Assembly (NCBI RefSeq): GCF_012034245.1 | Contig: NZ_JAATEO010000011.1 | Location: 1 to 64,000, forward strand | Direction of reading: 5' to 3' | DNA length: 64,000 nucleotides | From: Micromonospora thermarum | Lineage (GTDB): Bacteria > Actinomycetota > Actinomycetes > Mycobacteriales > Micromonosporaceae | In this document: positions 18,078 to 27,136 of the stretch, one piece after another | Layout: every line of letters begins with the position of its first letter | Numbering within the stretch: position 1 is the first letter of the stretch | Program-made: the position numbers and the translations under genes | Notes under the pieces: model-generated | The model's database searches: none | What the model was told of the DNA's origin: nothing | The model's input: the letters and a program-made list of their open reading frames with translations, nothing else

Positions 18078-18884
18078 CTACTGGAACATCTGGTAGGTCT
18101 CGTCGCTCGCCTCGATGACCTGGTCCGCCGGAGGCTTCTGGGCAGCGCTGGCCGAGCCGTAGTCGGCGTAGGTGACCTTGATGTCGTGCGCCTTGGACTC
18201 GCCGGCCGCCGGCACGGAGACCACCAGCTCGGTGAGCCGGCCCTCCGCGTCCAGCTTCGCGGTGAAGGGCAGCGCCTTGGCCTTGTCGCCCAAGGCCTTG
18301 ACCAGGTCGGCGTCCAGGGCGTCCGCGTCGCTGACGGCGGAGGCGTCCAACTTGCCGGTGTACGTGCCCTCGCCCGTCTTCTGGACGTCGGTGACGGCCT
18401 TGACCAGCGCGTCCGCGCCGGCCGGGTCCACGTCCTCCTCCAGGTTGATGCCGAGGGAGTCCGAGTCCTTGACCTTGGACTGGTCGAGGTGCTGGTACTT
18501 GTCCTTCATCTTCGCCAGGGCGGGCACGCTGTCGGCCAGGGCGCCGAAGTCGGCCTTCACCCAGCTCTCCGGCGCGATGTGGATCAGGTCCACACTGAAG
18601 GAGGTGCCTGAGCCGTCATCGAAGTTGAGCTTCATCGTGGCGCTGTTGCTCGGCTTGTGCACCAGGCCCTGACCGGTCAGCCCGTCCCCGGCGATCGTGA
18701 AGGTGAAGTTGCCCTTCTCGATCTCCTTGGTCGAGGCGAGGAGCGCCTCCTTCGGGTCGGCCGGCACAGCCGCGCTGGCGGCGGCGGTCGGCTCGGTGGA
18801 ACCGGAGTTGCAGGCGGCCAGGCCGGGGACGAACAGGGTGGCGGCGAGGACGCCGACGCTCCACCGTCGAATGTTCACAGTCAT
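18078..18884 (-). CDS. LppX/LprG-like lipoprotein (copy B)
   Basis: This 268-residue lipoprotein has the lipobox GLAAC (Cys about residue 25) and the same domain as copy A. Shared segments include STKEIEKGNFTFTIAGDG, DLIHIAPESWVKADF, YQHLDQSKV, KTGEGTYTGKLD and ADYGSASAAQKPPADQV. I set the start at MTVNIRRWS, where GAAGAG precedes the ATG and a normal signal peptide begins; longer frames extend upstream without support. The two copies probably arose by tandem duplication and may carry related lipidic ligands to the cell envelope. That role is inferred from the mycobacterial family. Confidence 0.85.
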   Translation of the reverse strand: MTVNIRRWSVGVLAATLFVPGLAACNSGSTEPTAAASAAVPADPKEALLASTKEIEKGNFTFTIAGDGLTGQGLVHKPSNSATMKLNFDDGSGTSFSVDLIHIAPESWVKADFGALADSVPALAKMKDKYQHLDQSKVKDSDSLGINLEEDVDPAGADALVKAVTDVQKTGEGTYTGKLDASAVSDADALDADLVKALGDKAKALPFTAKLDAEGRLTELVVSVPAAGESKAHDIKVTYADYGSASAAQKPPADQVIEASDETYQMFQ

Positions 18885-18980
18885 CTCTCTTCGAAACAGG
18901 ACGTCACCCGGCGTGACGAATCCGCCGGGCATCGAGCCGGGGCAGACTAGCCGATCCCACCCACGCGTGGGGGACACGGC

Positions 18981-19694
18981 TCAGCCCAGCGACCCGGCCA
19001 GCGCCCGCAGCTCGTTGTCCCGCGCGTCACCGACGACGATCACCGTGCGGGCCGGTTCCAGCAGCACCAGTGCCTGCTCGTTGCCCCGGGCCGTGTACCG
19101 CTGCCAGGTGCGCCCCCTGAGGTCCGCCTGCCCCTGGGGCTGCCCCTGGTCGGTCAGCTCGGTGGGCAGCAGCCGCTCCGCCGGCACGCTGCTCTGCACC
19201 ACCTGGACGCCCCGCCCCTCCGGCGTCAGGTAACCCAGGCGCAGCGTCGCCCCGCCCTCGACCTGTTGGAAGGAGGCGTTGACCGTGCGCCATCCCGCAC
19301 CCAGGCCCTCCGGTTGGCTGACCGGGAAGGCGTTCGCCGCCCGCGCCGAGGCGAGCGCGGGTGCCGGGTCGACCACGGTGGGCTGGTCGCCGCCGAGGAA
19401 CCCCCGGTAGAAGGCGAGCAGCAGGGCGATGGGGATCAGGAGCACGAGCAGCGAGATCGCCATGTCCTTCGGTGAGCGCTCCGAGCGACGCGCGTCGGCG
19501 GCCGGTGGCGGGGCCGGAAGTTCCCCGGTCTCCGCCGCGCCGACGGTGGGCGGCGCCGCCGGGCGGCCGGCGGGCTCGACCAGGGCCGGCTCCCCCGGCG
19601 GTACGGCGCCGGCGGGTGCGGGATCGACCGGCGGCTGGCCCTCCGGAGGGGTCCGGTCGGCGGGTACGCGGTCGGCAGGCTGTGCGGGTTCCAC
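18981..19694 (-). CDS. DUF4245 membrane protein
   Basis: The 237-residue product has a long Pro/Ala-rich cytoplasmic N-terminus (about 1-70), one membrane helix (about 75-95, [19 protein letters not shown]) and an extracytoplasmic domain matching DUF4245 ([52 protein letters not shown]). Function is unknown. The gene is divergent from glpX, a neighbourhood also seen in mycobacteria (Rv1100 next to Rv1099c). The GTG start has GAAGAT 6 bases upstream and no Shine-Dalgarno sequence. Confidence 0.85.
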   Translation of the reverse strand: MEPAQPADRVPADRTPPEGQPPVDPAPAGAVPPGEPALVEPAGRPAAPPTVGAAETGELPAPPPAADARRSERSPKDMAISLLVLLIPIALLLAFYRGFLGGDQPTVVDPAPALASARAANAFPVSQPEGLGAGWRTVNASFQQVEGGATLRLGYLTPEGRGVQVVQSSVPAERLLPTELTDQGQPQGQADLRGRTWQRYTARGNEQALVLLEPARTVIVVGDARDNELRALAGSLG

Positions 19695-19851
19695 CCCGAC
19701 ATCTTCGCAGCCGCCCGACGAGACGTATCCGACCCATCACCGCCCCGCCACCACGCGCCGCCCGGGATCGTGTGAGGATCAGCCACAAAGCCGGCAGCGG
19801 CGACGCCGCACCCTGCCGGTCCACCCCGCACCGTCGCGAGGAGGAGCCGTC

Positions 19852-20883
19852 ATGACGAACACCAGGACGCGGACCCCACAGAACCTCGACCGCAACCTCG
19901 CCCTCGACCTGGTCCGGGTCACCGAGGCCGCGGCGATGGCCGCCGGCCGCTGGGTCGGCCGGGGCGACAAGGAGGGCGGCGACGGGGCCGCCGTCGACGC
20001 CATGCGCAAGCTGATCAACTCGATCCCGATGCGCGGCGTCGTGGTGATCGGCGAGGGCGAGAAGGACAACGCCCCGATGCTCTTCAACGGCGAGGAGGTC
20101 GGTGACGGCACCGGCCCGGAGGTCGACGTCGCGGTCGACCCCATCGACGGCACCACGCTGATGAGCAAGGGCATGCCGAACGCCCTGGCCGTGCTGGCGG
20201 TGGCCGAGCGCGGCGCGATGTTCGACCCCAGCGCCGTCTTCTACATGGAGAAGCTCGCGGTCGGCCCGATGTACGCCGACGTGGTGGATATCAACGCCGG
20301 CGTCGCGGACAACCTGCGGCGCATCGCCAAGGTCAAGGGCACGGACGTCTCCGAGGTCACGGTCTGCGTCCTGGACCGGCCCCGCCACGACGACCTGGTC
20401 GCCCAGATCCGGCGCACCGGGGCGGGCATCCGCTTCATCTCCGACGGTGACATCGCGGGCGCCATCGCCGCCGCCCGCGGCGAGTCCGACGTCGACGTGC
20501 TGATGGGCATCGGCGGTACGCCCGAGGGGATCACCGCCGCCTGCGCCCTCAAGTGCATGGGCGGCGTGATGCAGGCCAAGCTGTGGCCGCGGGACGACGA
20601 GGAGCGGGAGAAGGCCCTCGCGGCCGGGCACGACCTGGACCGGGTGCTCACCACCGACGACCTGGTGACCGGTGACAACTGCTTCTTCGTCGCCACCGGG
20701 GTCACCTCCGGCGACCTGCTGCGCGGCGTGCGGTACAAGGCGGGCGGGGCGTACACGCAGTCGATCGTCATGCGGTCCAAGAGCGGCACGATCCGGGTGA
20801 TCGACTCGTACCACCGGCTGGAGAAGCTGGCGCTGTACTCGGCGGTGGACTTCGACGGCCGCCCCCTGGCCGAGCAGGAGTGA
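19852..20883 (+). CDS. glpX: Class II fructose-1,6-bisphosphatase
   Basis: GlpX removes the 1-phosphate of fructose-1,6-bisphosphate, the committed step of gluconeogenesis, and is usually the only FBPase in actinobacteria. The 343-residue product shows [11 protein letters not shown] and [19 protein letters not shown] for metal and phosphate binding, DRPRHDDLV, and the [19 protein letters not shown] motif. The ATG at 19852 follows GAGGAG. Longer open reading upstream lacks family residues. Its stop overlaps the start of the next gene by four bases (GTGA), so the two are translationally coupled. With pckG in the same window it supplies the gluconeogenic pathway. Confidence 0.97.
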   Translation: MTNTRTRTPQNLDRNLALDLVRVTEAAAMAAGRWVGRGDKEGGDGAAVDAMRKLINSIPMRGVVVIGEGEKDNAPMLFNGEEVGDGTGPEVDVAVDPIDGTTLMSKGMPNALAVLAVAERGAMFDPSAVFYMEKLAVGPMYADVVDINAGVADNLRRIAKVKGTDVSEVTVCVLDRPRHDDLVAQIRRTGAGIRFISDGDIAGAIAAARGESDVDVLMGIGGTPEGITAACALKCMGGVMQAKLWPRDDEEREKALAAGHDLDRVLTTDDLVTGDNCFFVATGVTSGDLLRGVRYKAGGAYTQSIVMRSKSGTIRVIDSYHRLEKLALYSAVDFDGRPLAEQE

Positions 20884-21836
20884 GCGCCGCCGGGACGCTG
20901 GTCCGGCCGACCCCGTCGGCGACCCGCCGGATCGCCGGCGTGGGCCTCGCGACCGCCTCCGGGCTGGCCGTGGCCGTGCAGTCCCGGATCAACGGCGAGT
21001 TGGGCGTACGCCTGGCCGACGGGATCGCCGCGGCGGTGATCTCGTTCGGCGGGGGCCTGCTGGTGCTGCTGGTGCTGGTCCCCGCCACCCCGCGCGGGCG
21101 GCGGGGGCTCGCCGCCCTACGCGGGGCGCTCGCGGCGCGGACGCTGCGTCCGTGGCAGTGCCTCGGCGGGGTGTGCGGGGCGTTCCTGGTGGCGACCCAG
21201 GGCCTCACGATCGGCACCCTCGGCGTCGCCGTCTTCACCGTGGCGGTGGTCGCCGGCCAGTCCGGCAGCAGCCTCGCGGTCGACCGGGCCGGCCTCGGCC
21301 CGACCGGACGGCAGCCGGTGACCGCCCGGCGCCTGGCCGGAGCGCTGCTCACCGTGGTCGCGGTCGTGCTGGCGGTCGGCGACCGGCTCGGCGACCCCGA
21401 CGCCCTGGCGCTGGCTCCGCTCCCGCTGCTCGCCGGGGTGGCCATCGCCTGGCAGCAGGCGGTGAACGGGCGGGTCAGCCGGGCGGCCGGCAGCGCGCTG
21501 ACCGCCACGCTGGTCAACTTCACCGTCGGCACGGTCGCCCTGCTGGCCGTGTTCGCGGTCGACGTGGCGGTACGCGGCCGTCCCGCCGGCGCGCTGCCCA
21601 CCGAGCCGTGGCTGTACCTGGGCGGCCTGATCGGGATCGTCTTCATCGCGGTCGCCGCCGCCATCGTCCGCTTCACCGGTGTCCTGCTGCTCGGCCTGGC
21701 CACCATCGCCGGCCAGGTGGTCGGTGCGGTCGCGCTGGACCTGGCCCTGCCGACCGCGGCCTCGCACCCGGGCCCGACCACCCTGCTCGGCGCGGCGCTG
21801 ACCCTGGTCGCCGTCCTCATCGCCGCCAAGCGGTAA
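20880..21836 (+). CDS. DMT-superfamily membrane protein (YdcZ/DUF606 type)
   Basis: The 318-residue product is a polytopic membrane protein with about ten hydrophobic segments in two similar halves. Each half carries the family pattern ([25 protein letters not shown] in the first, [24 protein letters not shown] in the second). That internal repeat is characteristic of paired YdcZ/DUF606 domains of the drug/metabolite transporter superfamily. The substrate is unknown. The GTG start overlaps the glpX stop, so it is translated from the same message. A short hairpin follows the stop. Confidence 0.85.
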   Translation: MSAAGTLVRPTPSATRRIAGVGLATASGLAVAVQSRINGELGVRLADGIAAAVISFGGGLLVLLVLVPATPRGRRGLAALRGALAARTLRPWQCLGGVCGAFLVATQGLTIGTLGVAVFTVAVVAGQSGSSLAVDRAGLGPTGRQPVTARRLAGALLTVVAVVLAVGDRLGDPDALALAPLPLLAGVAIAWQQAVNGRVSRAAGSALTATLVNFTVGTVALLAVFAVDVAVRGRPAGALPTEPWLYLGGLIGIVFIAVAAAIVRFTGVLLLGLATIAGQVVGAVALDLALPTAASHPGPTTLLGAALTLVAVLIAAKR

Positions 21837-21855
21837 GGGCCTCTCCTAGGGCCCT
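21836..21855. terminator. Short bidirectional hairpin between convergent genes
   Basis: AGGGCC and GGCCCT pair around an 8-base loop that includes the junction of the two convergent stop codons (21834-21836 and 21854-21856). Confidence 0.55.
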
Positions 21856-22786
21856 AACGCTCGGCGGCGCTCACCCGAAGCGCGCCGATGGTCTCGGCGA
21901 GGGCCTCGTCGAGCGGGGTCGGCGCGATCCCGAACGCCCGCTCGGCGGCCGTCGAGTCCATCACGTACGGGCGGTCGAACTGGTACGCCGTCTCCCGCAG
22001 TTCCCGGGCGAACGGGTTGACCAGCCCGCCCAGCCAGACCGCCGCGTACGGCAGGCGGGTCATTCTCGGTGCGCGTGCGCCGGCCAGCGTCGCGGCACGG
22101 GTGGCCAGCTCGCGCACGGTGACCGCGGGCGGGCTCGGCACGTGCCAGGCACGCCCCCAGGCTCGCTCGTCCGTGGCGGCGGCGACCACGGTGCGGGCCA
22201 CGTCGCCCACGTACGTGAAGGTGTGCGGGACGTCGAGGTCGGCCGGGACGACCACCCGGCGGCCGGCCAGCACGGCCGGCAGCACGATCGTGGTGAGGGA
22301 CGTGGTGCCGGCGCCGAGGTAGTCGGAGCCGCGGACCTCGGTCACCCGGACCCGGCCCGCCTCGTGGGCGGCCAGCGCGTCGGCCCACATCCGGTTGCGG
22401 ACCCGTCCCTTGGTGCCGGTCGCCGCGAGCGGGGTGGCCTCGGTCATCGGCCCGTCGACCGGGCCGTACCCGTAGAGGTTGCCGACCGTGGCGAGCACGG
22501 CACCGCTGCGCCCGGCGGCGCTGAGCAGGGCGGCGGAGAGCGGCGGCCAGTCGATCGGCCACCGGTGGTACGCGGGGTTGGCGCAGTTGTAGAGGGCGGC
22601 AGCGCCCGTGGTCAGGGCGGTGAGGCGGTCGGCGTCGGTGGCGTCGGCGGCGACCCGCTCGACGGCCGGGTGCTCGGGGCCGGCGCCCCGGCGGCTCACC
22701 ACCCGCACCCGTTCGCCGCGCTCGGCGAGCAGGCGGGCGGTGGCGGTGCCGACGGGTCCGGCGCCGACGATCACGTGCAGCGACAT
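21854..22786 (-). CDS. NAD(P)-dependent epimerase/reductase-like protein
   Basis: The 310-residue product is an atypical short-chain (extended SDR-like) protein. It starts with the dinucleotide-binding loop GAGPVGTATARLLAERG, has YNCANPAYHRW, and the later TYVGDVARTVV motif of the NAD-dependent epimerase family. The catalytic Tyr-x-x-x-Lys is not clear (NLYGYGPVDG occupies its place), so the reaction is uncertain. AGGTGA precedes the ATG as a Shine-Dalgarno sequence. It is divergent from a TetR regulator, and two matching dyads lie between them, so its expression is very likely repressed by that TetR. Confidence 0.82.
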   Translation of the reverse strand: MSLHVIVGAGPVGTATARLLAERGERVRVVSRRGAGPEHPAVERVAADATDADRLTALTTGAAALYNCANPAYHRWPIDWPPLSAALLSAAGRSGAVLATVGNLYGYGPVDGPMTEATPLAATGTKGRVRNRMWADALAAHEAGRVRVTEVRGSDYLGAGTTSLTTIVLPAVLAGRRVVVPADLDVPHTFTYVGDVARTVVAAATDERAWGRAWHVPSPPAVTVRELATRAATLAGARAPRMTRLPYAAVWLGGLVNPFARELRETAYQFDRPYVMDSTAAERAFGIAPTPLDEALAETIGALRVSAAER

Positions 22787-22817
22787 CAGGGGTCACCTTT
22801 CGAAGCGGGGATCCAGT

Positions 22818-22836
22818 CCGAGAGCACTGCTCTCGG
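22818..22836. promoter_or_regulatory. TetR operator 1
   Basis: CCGAGAGCACTGCTCTCGG is a perfect dyad with 9-base arms around a central C. It lies 31 bases upstream of the epimerase start, where binding would block that promoter. A second copy is at 22872-22890. Confidence 0.8.
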
Positions 22837-22871
22837 CGACGCGTCCAGCATGCCGCACCTGACGACAACCG

Positions 22872-22890
22872 TCAAGAGCGGTGCTCTCGG
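22872..22890. promoter_or_regulatory. TetR operator 2
   Basis: TCAAGAGCGGTGCTCTCGG matches operator 1 in its right half (TGCTCTCGG) and in most of its left half. It is centred 54 bases away, towards the tetR start. A further half-site (GCGCTCTC) follows near 22900. The pair suggests repression of both divergent genes. Confidence 0.72.
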
Positions 22891-22927
22891 TTTTGATTGG
22901 CGCTCTCACTCGTGGCAGAGTGGGCCC

Positions 22928-23620
22928 ATGGTCGCCAACACCTTCCGGGCCCGGGTGCGCGCCGGGATGATCGAGGAGATCAAGTCCGTGGCCCGCCGCC
23001 ACCTGGCCACGGACGGGGCCAACCTGTCGCTGCGGGCGGTCGCCCGGGACCTCGGCATGGTCTCGTCAGCGATCTACCGCTACTTCCCGAGCCGGGACGA
23101 CCTGCTCACCGCGCTCATCCTCGAGGCGTACGAGGCACTCGGCGACGCGGTGGAGGCGGCGGACGCCGCCGCCGACCCGGCCGACCTGCGCGGCCGCTGG
23201 CACGCGGTGTGCCGGGCGGCCCGGAGCTGGGCGCTCGCCCACCCGGCCGAGTACGCGCTGCTCTACGGCAGCCCGGTCCCCGGCTACGCGGCGCCCGACA
23301 CCACGGTCGAGCCGGCGCAACGCCCCCCGGTGACCCTGGTCGGCATCCTGCGGGACGGGCTGGCCGCCGGCCAGCTCACCCCGCCGCCGGCCGACGAGCT
23401 GCCCGAGCCGGTCCGTGCCGACCTGGCCGAGATCGCGGCGGCGTACTTCCCGGGGCTGCCGGAGGCGCTGCTCGCCCGCGGCATGGCCGGGTGGACGCAG
23501 CTCTTCGGGCTGATCAGCTTCGAACTGTTCGGCCGGATCAACCGCGCCCTGCCACACCGGGACGAGTACTTCGACCACCAGACCGGCCTGATGGCCGACC
23601 TCATCGGCCTGCCGCACTGA
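22928..23620 (+). CDS. TetR-family transcriptional regulator with WHG-type C-terminal domain
   Basis: The 230-residue product has a TetR helix-turn-helix (LSLRAVARDLGMVSSAIYRYFPSRDDLL, about residues 38-65) and a C-terminal ligand domain of the TetR_C_13/WHG type (WALAHPAEYALLYGSPVPGY; WTQLFGLISFELFG near the end). It is divergent from the epimerase gene, and two near-identical dyads lie in the 141-base spacer, so it probably controls that gene and itself. CAGAGT stands 6 bases before the ATG, suggesting a leaderless message. The inducer is unknown but may be the epimerase substrate. Confidence 0.9.
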   Translation: MVANTFRARVRAGMIEEIKSVARRHLATDGANLSLRAVARDLGMVSSAIYRYFPSRDDLLTALILEAYEALGDAVEAADAAADPADLRGRWHAVCRAARSWALAHPAEYALLYGSPVPGYAAPDTTVEPAQRPPVTLVGILRDGLAAGQLTPPPADELPEPVRADLAEIAAAYFPGLPEALLARGMAGWTQLFGLISFELFGRINRALPHRDEYFDHQTGLMADLIGLPH

Positions 23621-23642
23621 GCGACGCGGGACCCGCCCGTCC

Positions 23643-24340
23643 TCACGCCCGCACGGGCGGGTACGGCGGGTTCGTCGCCGGAGTCCGCGCCGGATCGGCG
23701 AGCCGGGCCGGCCCGGTCCCATCCGGCGGTGTCGTCCTCCCAGTCGACCTGGAGGGAACCCACCCGCTCCCACCGGCCGTCCGGGTGCCGGAACGCGAAC
23801 CCGTCCCAGCCGTTGGCGACGAGGACGCCGTGCCACCGTCGGTGCCGAACACGACCAGTTCCCGCGAGGAGAAGTGGCGGTCGACGTCCCCGGGCTCCGG
23901 GTACCGGCGGGCCAGCGCCTCCCGCTGCGCCTCCGGCACCTCCCACGAGGTGCGCGAGGAGCGTCCGCCGTCGTCGCTCTCCTCCACCCTCAGCCGGCCG
24001 GCCACCACCCGGTAGCACCGGTCACCCGCCGGCGTGCACCCCTGCTTCCGCGGGTACCCCGCAGTGGACCTGAGGCGGCGGAACTCGTCGGGCTCGGCCG
24101 AGCGCCACGTGTGGCCCCCGTCGCCGCTGAGCCACCACGCCCCCTCGTCGGGCCCCTCCGGCCAGGAGCCGCCGTACCCGGACCCCGTCGCGATCGCCGG
24201 CTGACCGTCCAGCGCCGGCCGGATGGCCCCAGCCAGGCGAGCGCGGTGGCGGCGCCGTCTCTCGGCGGCGGTACGCGAGCGTCCATCGTCGTACGGTCGC
24301 AGCGACGGGTCTCGTTCCGCCCACGACCGGGCGAAGTTCA
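23643..24340 (-). pseudogene. Remnant of a BNR/Asp-box repeat protein
   Basis: Most of the region (24340 to about 23830) reads in one frame with strong GC3. It contains an Asp-box (LSGDGGHTW) and a second similar motif (SDDGGRS) of BNR beta-propeller proteins. Near 23829 the sense passes to another frame (VLVANGWDGFAFRHPDGRW), implying a lost base. It may shift again near 23720, since the frame ending PYPPVRA has the better codon bias at the end. No start codon with a ribosome site is visible; the 5' end runs into the reductase gene. This looks like a 5'-truncated, frameshifted gene, though a sequencing error cannot be excluded. Confidence 0.55.
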
Positions 24341-25306
24341 GGTCCCGTCGGAGGAGTGGCCCGGGAACAGGTGGGCGCTCGGGTCGATCACCACGGCCGC
24401 GTTGTTCACCGCCGTGGCGGCCTCGCCGAAGCCGGTGGCGATCAGCCGGACCTTGCCCGGGTACTCGGTGATGTCGCCGGCGGCGAACACCCGGGGCAGG
24501 TTGGTGGCCATCGTGCTGTCGACCACGACGTGCCGGCGGTCCAGGCGGAGCCCCCACTCGGCCAGCGGGCCGAGGTCGGCGGTGAAGCCCAGCGCCGCGA
24601 CGACGGTGTCGACCGGCAGCACCTCGGCCGCGCCGCCGCGGACGGTGATCTCGGCGCCGGTCACCGTGCCGTCGCCGTGCAGCTTCGTCACCTCGGCGTT
24701 CACGATCACCCGTACCGGCATGCCGAGCACGCGGGCGACGGTGGCGGCGTGCGCCCGGAACTTCTCCCGGCGGTGGACGAGGGTCACCGAGCGGGCCAGC
24801 GGCTGAAGGGTCAGTGCCCAGTCGAAGGCGGAGTCACCGCCGCCGACGATGAGGACGTCCCGGTCGGCGAGGTCGGCCGGCTGCGGTACGAAGTAGACGA
24901 TGCCGCCGCCGACGAAGTGCTCCGCGACCGGCAGCGGGCGGGGCGTGAAGCTGCCCAGGCCACCGGTGATCAGGACGGCTCCGCAGGCCAGTTGCTCGCC
25001 CCCGGCGAGACCGAGCACCGGCCGGCCGTCGGCGTACGACAGCTTCTCCGCCCGGGTGCCGAGCAGGTAGAGCGGATCGTAGGGGGCGGCCTGGGCGACC
25101 AGGTTGGCCACCAGGTCCCGCCCCTTGACGGCCGGGAACCCGGCGACGTCGAGGATCAGCTTCTCCGGGTACATCGCGGTGATCTGGCCGCCGGGCTCCG
25201 GCAGCGCGTCGATCACCGCGACCGAGAGCCCGCGGAACCCGGCGTAGTACGCCGCGAAGAGGCCGGCGGGCCCGGCTCCGATCACCGCGACATCGACCTC
25301 GCGCAT
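24338..25306 (-). CDS. Ferredoxin-NADP reductase, thioredoxin-reductase-like type
   Basis: The 322-residue flavoprotein has the FAD loop GAGPAGLFAAYYAGFRG (about 10-26), the NADP loop GGGDSAFDWAL (about 158) and the C-terminal FAGDIT. It lacks the CxxC redox pair of thioredoxin reductase and keeps the PGGQITAMYPEK segment, which marks it as a type 2 ferredoxin-NADP reductase (YumC class). It should move electrons between NADPH and ferredoxin or flavodoxin in the cytoplasm. No ferredoxin gene is adjacent. It is transcribed alone or with the remnant gene downstream. Confidence 0.9.
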   Translation of the reverse strand: MREVDVAVIGAGPAGLFAAYYAGFRGLSVAVIDALPEPGGQITAMYPEKLILDVAGFPAVKGRDLVANLVAQAAPYDPLYLLGTRAEKLSYADGRPVLGLAGGEQLACGAVLITGGLGSFTPRPLPVAEHFVGGGIVYFVPQPADLADRDVLIVGGGDSAFDWALTLQPLARSVTLVHRREKFRAHAATVARVLGMPVRVIVNAEVTKLHGDGTVTGAEITVRGGAAEVLPVDTVVAALGFTADLGPLAEWGLRLDRRHVVVDSTMATNLPRVFAAGDITEYPGKVRLIATGFGEAATAVNNAAVVIDPSAHLFPGHSSDGT

Positions 25307-25422
25307 GGGCGTACCGTCGCTTTCCGCTCACGGATCAACGGGTGCTGATCTCTGACGGTAGAGGCGGTGCGACGGTCAGGCAAGGGTGTCCCATGCGCGG
25401 CGCGCCTTGGCGTCGCCGCAGC

Positions 25423-26076
25423 TCAGGGCAGGGTGAGCGTCGACTCCGAGTGGTACGGGCCGCCGATGTCCGGCCGGCGCCGCCGGAAGATGATCGCGGC
25501 GACGACGCCGCCCAGCAGCCCGAAGAGGTGGCCCTGCCAGGAGATGCGCTCGTCGGTGGGGAGGATGCCGACGAGCTGCCAGCCGTAGAGCAGGCCGACG
25601 AGGAGGAAGACCGCGAAGTTCCACCAGCTCCGCTCGACGATGCCGCGGGTGAGCAGGATGCCGAGGTAGCCGAAGATGACGCCGCTCGCGCCGACCACCA
25701 CCGAGTTGGACGAGCCGGTGAACCAGACGCCGAGGCCGCTGACCAGCACGATGATCAGTGTGGACCAGAGGAAGCGGCGGGCACCGGCGGCGAGCACGAA
25801 GGTGCCGAGCAGGATCAGCGGGATGCTGTTGCTGTAGAGGTGGTCGAAGCCGTGGTGCAGGAACGGTGAGAAGAAGACCCCGTCGAGGCCATCGATCCGC
25901 TTCGGGATGATGCCGGCCGCCGGGTCGAGCCCGAACGCCAGGCCCTGGTCGACGGCCTCGATGAGGAACAGGAACGGCACCACCGCGCACATGGCGACGA
26001 AGGCCCGGCCGAGTGCGGCGTAGAACGCCTCGGTGCCGAATCGGTGCGGGTCGCCGCTTCCCGGGAGGAGGGTCAC
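25423..26076 (-). CDS. Rhomboid intramembrane serine protease
   Basis: The 217-residue product has about six membrane helices and the rhomboid dyad: Ser in GASGVIFGYLG (about residue 129) and His in GHLFGLLGG (about 181). The HHGFDHLYSNSIPLILLG segment, with the conserved His and Asn, is also typical. Rhomboids cut membrane-spanning helices of other proteins; the substrate here is unknown. The start is a GTG with TAGCTG 7 bases upstream and no Shine-Dalgarno sequence. Confidence 0.92.
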   Translation of the reverse strand: MTLLPGSGDPHRFGTEAFYAALGRAFVAMCAVVPFLFLIEAVDQGLAFGLDPAAGIIPKRIDGLDGVFFSPFLHHGFDHLYSNSIPLILLGTFVLAAGARRFLWSTLIIVLVSGLGVWFTGSSNSVVVGASGVIFGYLGILLTRGIVERSWWNFAVFLLVGLLYGWQLVGILPTDERISWQGHLFGLLGGVVAAIIFRRRRPDIGGPYHSESTLTLP

Positions 26077-26142
26077 CTGTCAACAGCTATCAGGTGACGG
26101 CCACAGCCGCCACCCGAGAGGGCGTCCGACGGTGGAAACGCC

Positions 26143-26176
26143 GGTGGCGGGGTGTGGCCGACCACACCCCGCCACC
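26143..26176. terminator. Perfect 15-base stem terminator
   Basis: GGTGGCGGGGTGTGG pairs perfectly with CCACACCCCGCCACC around a CCGA tetraloop, 10 bases past the stop of the transglycosylase gene. Confidence 0.9.
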
Positions 26177-26185
26177 GACGGTCGA

Positions 26186-26860
26186 TCAGTACCAGCCCAC
26201 GTCCTGGGAGTGGGCCCAGGCCCCGCACGGGGTGCCGTACCGGCCCTTGATGTATCCGAGCCCCCACTTGATCTGGGTGGCCGGGTTGGTCTCCCAGTCG
26301 TCGGCCACCGAGCCCATCTTGCTGCCGGGCAGCGCCTGGGGGATGCCGTACGCCCCGGAGGACGGGTTGCGGGCCTTGTGGTTCCAGCCGCTCTCCTTGG
26401 TCCAGAGCTTGTCCAGACAGGGGAACTGGTCGATGCCGAAGCCCGCGTCGATCATGAGCGCGCAGCCGATCTTCCGGTTGCCGCTGTACTCCTCGCAGGA
26501 GGACGGGATCGGCCCGTCGTACGGCTTGCTCTCGGCCGCCTTCGTCTCGGCGGCGGCCTTGGCGGCGGCCTCGCGGGCCTTCTTCCGCGACGCCGCGGCG
26601 GCCTCGGCCCGGCGCTTCCGCTCGGCGGCCGCCTCGGCGGCCGCGGCCGCCCGCAGCTTCTCCTGGTACTCGGCGGTCCGCTCCGTCGCGGAGTGCACCT
26701 GGCGGGCCTGCGCCAGCGCGGCCTGTTCGACCGCGACGCCGACCTGCGCGCTCTGGCCCTGATCCCGGTCGCCGCCCAGGTAGAAGCCACCGGCGACGCC
26801 CACGGAGAGCAGCGCGACAGCGGCCGTACGGGCGCCCAACCGGCTCCACAGCCGATTCAC
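26186..26860 (-). CDS. Secreted transglycosylase-like cell wall protein
   Basis: The 224-residue product has an N-terminal membrane or signal segment (about 10-28), an Ala/Lys/Glu-rich coiled coil (about 40-130) and a C-terminal lysozyme-like domain. That domain has WTKESGWNHKARNPSSGAYG, IPQALPGSKM and IKGRYGTPCGAWAH, typical of actinobacterial SLT/RPF-like enzymes; the Glu in KESGW is the expected catalytic acid. It should cleave or remodel peptidoglycan outside the cell. I set the start at GTG 26860, preceded by AAGGGA; the longer open frame lacks a signal peptide at its start. It lies downstream of the PhoH gene in the same orientation but has a 276-base spacer of its own. Confidence 0.85.
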   Translation of the reverse strand: MNRLWSRLGARTAAVALLSVGVAGGFYLGGDRDQGQSAQVGVAVEQAALAQARQVHSATERTAEYQEKLRAAAAAEAAAERKRRAEAAAASRKKAREAAAKAAAETKAAESKPYDGPIPSSCEEYSGNRKIGCALMIDAGFGIDQFPCLDKLWTKESGWNHKARNPSSGAYGIPQALPGSKMGSVADDWETNPATQIKWGLGYIKGRYGTPCGAWAHSQDVGWY

Positions 26861-27121
26861 GAAGTGGTCCCTTCGTCGGGTGCAAGGACACGACGCGCAC
26901 CGCACCGGAGGGGCGGGGATCCGCGCCGCGAGCGCCCCGACCCAACGGTCGCGGCCGACCCACCCCGGGCCGTCGATGTCGTCCCGCCGGAGCGGGCGAA
27001 CGATCACCGACGATCTTCGTGGTGCGTGAGCGCTCGTGGGACACGATCGCGCACAGTGAGGCTGATGGGAAACCAAGAGGCCCAATTGTGACTTGCACCA
27101 CACAAATTATGTTAGCCAATC

Positions 27122-27136
27122 CGCCCAAAGCGGGCG
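27122..27136 (-). terminator. Hairpin directly after phoH
   Basis: CGCCC and GGGCG pair around AAAGC immediately beyond the PhoH stop codon. It is a weak stem but is well placed to separate phoH from the transglycosylase gene. Confidence 0.45.

Noticed and set aside
24338..25306. Thioredoxin reductase
   Set aside because: The fold matches, but the CxxC active site is missing, so the ferredoxin-NADP reductase assignment is better.
26861..27136. Possible cyclic-di-AMP riboswitch before the transglycosylase gene
   Set aside because: Such riboswitches often precede cell wall hydrolases in actinobacteria, but I could not find the conserved core sequence in this spacer.
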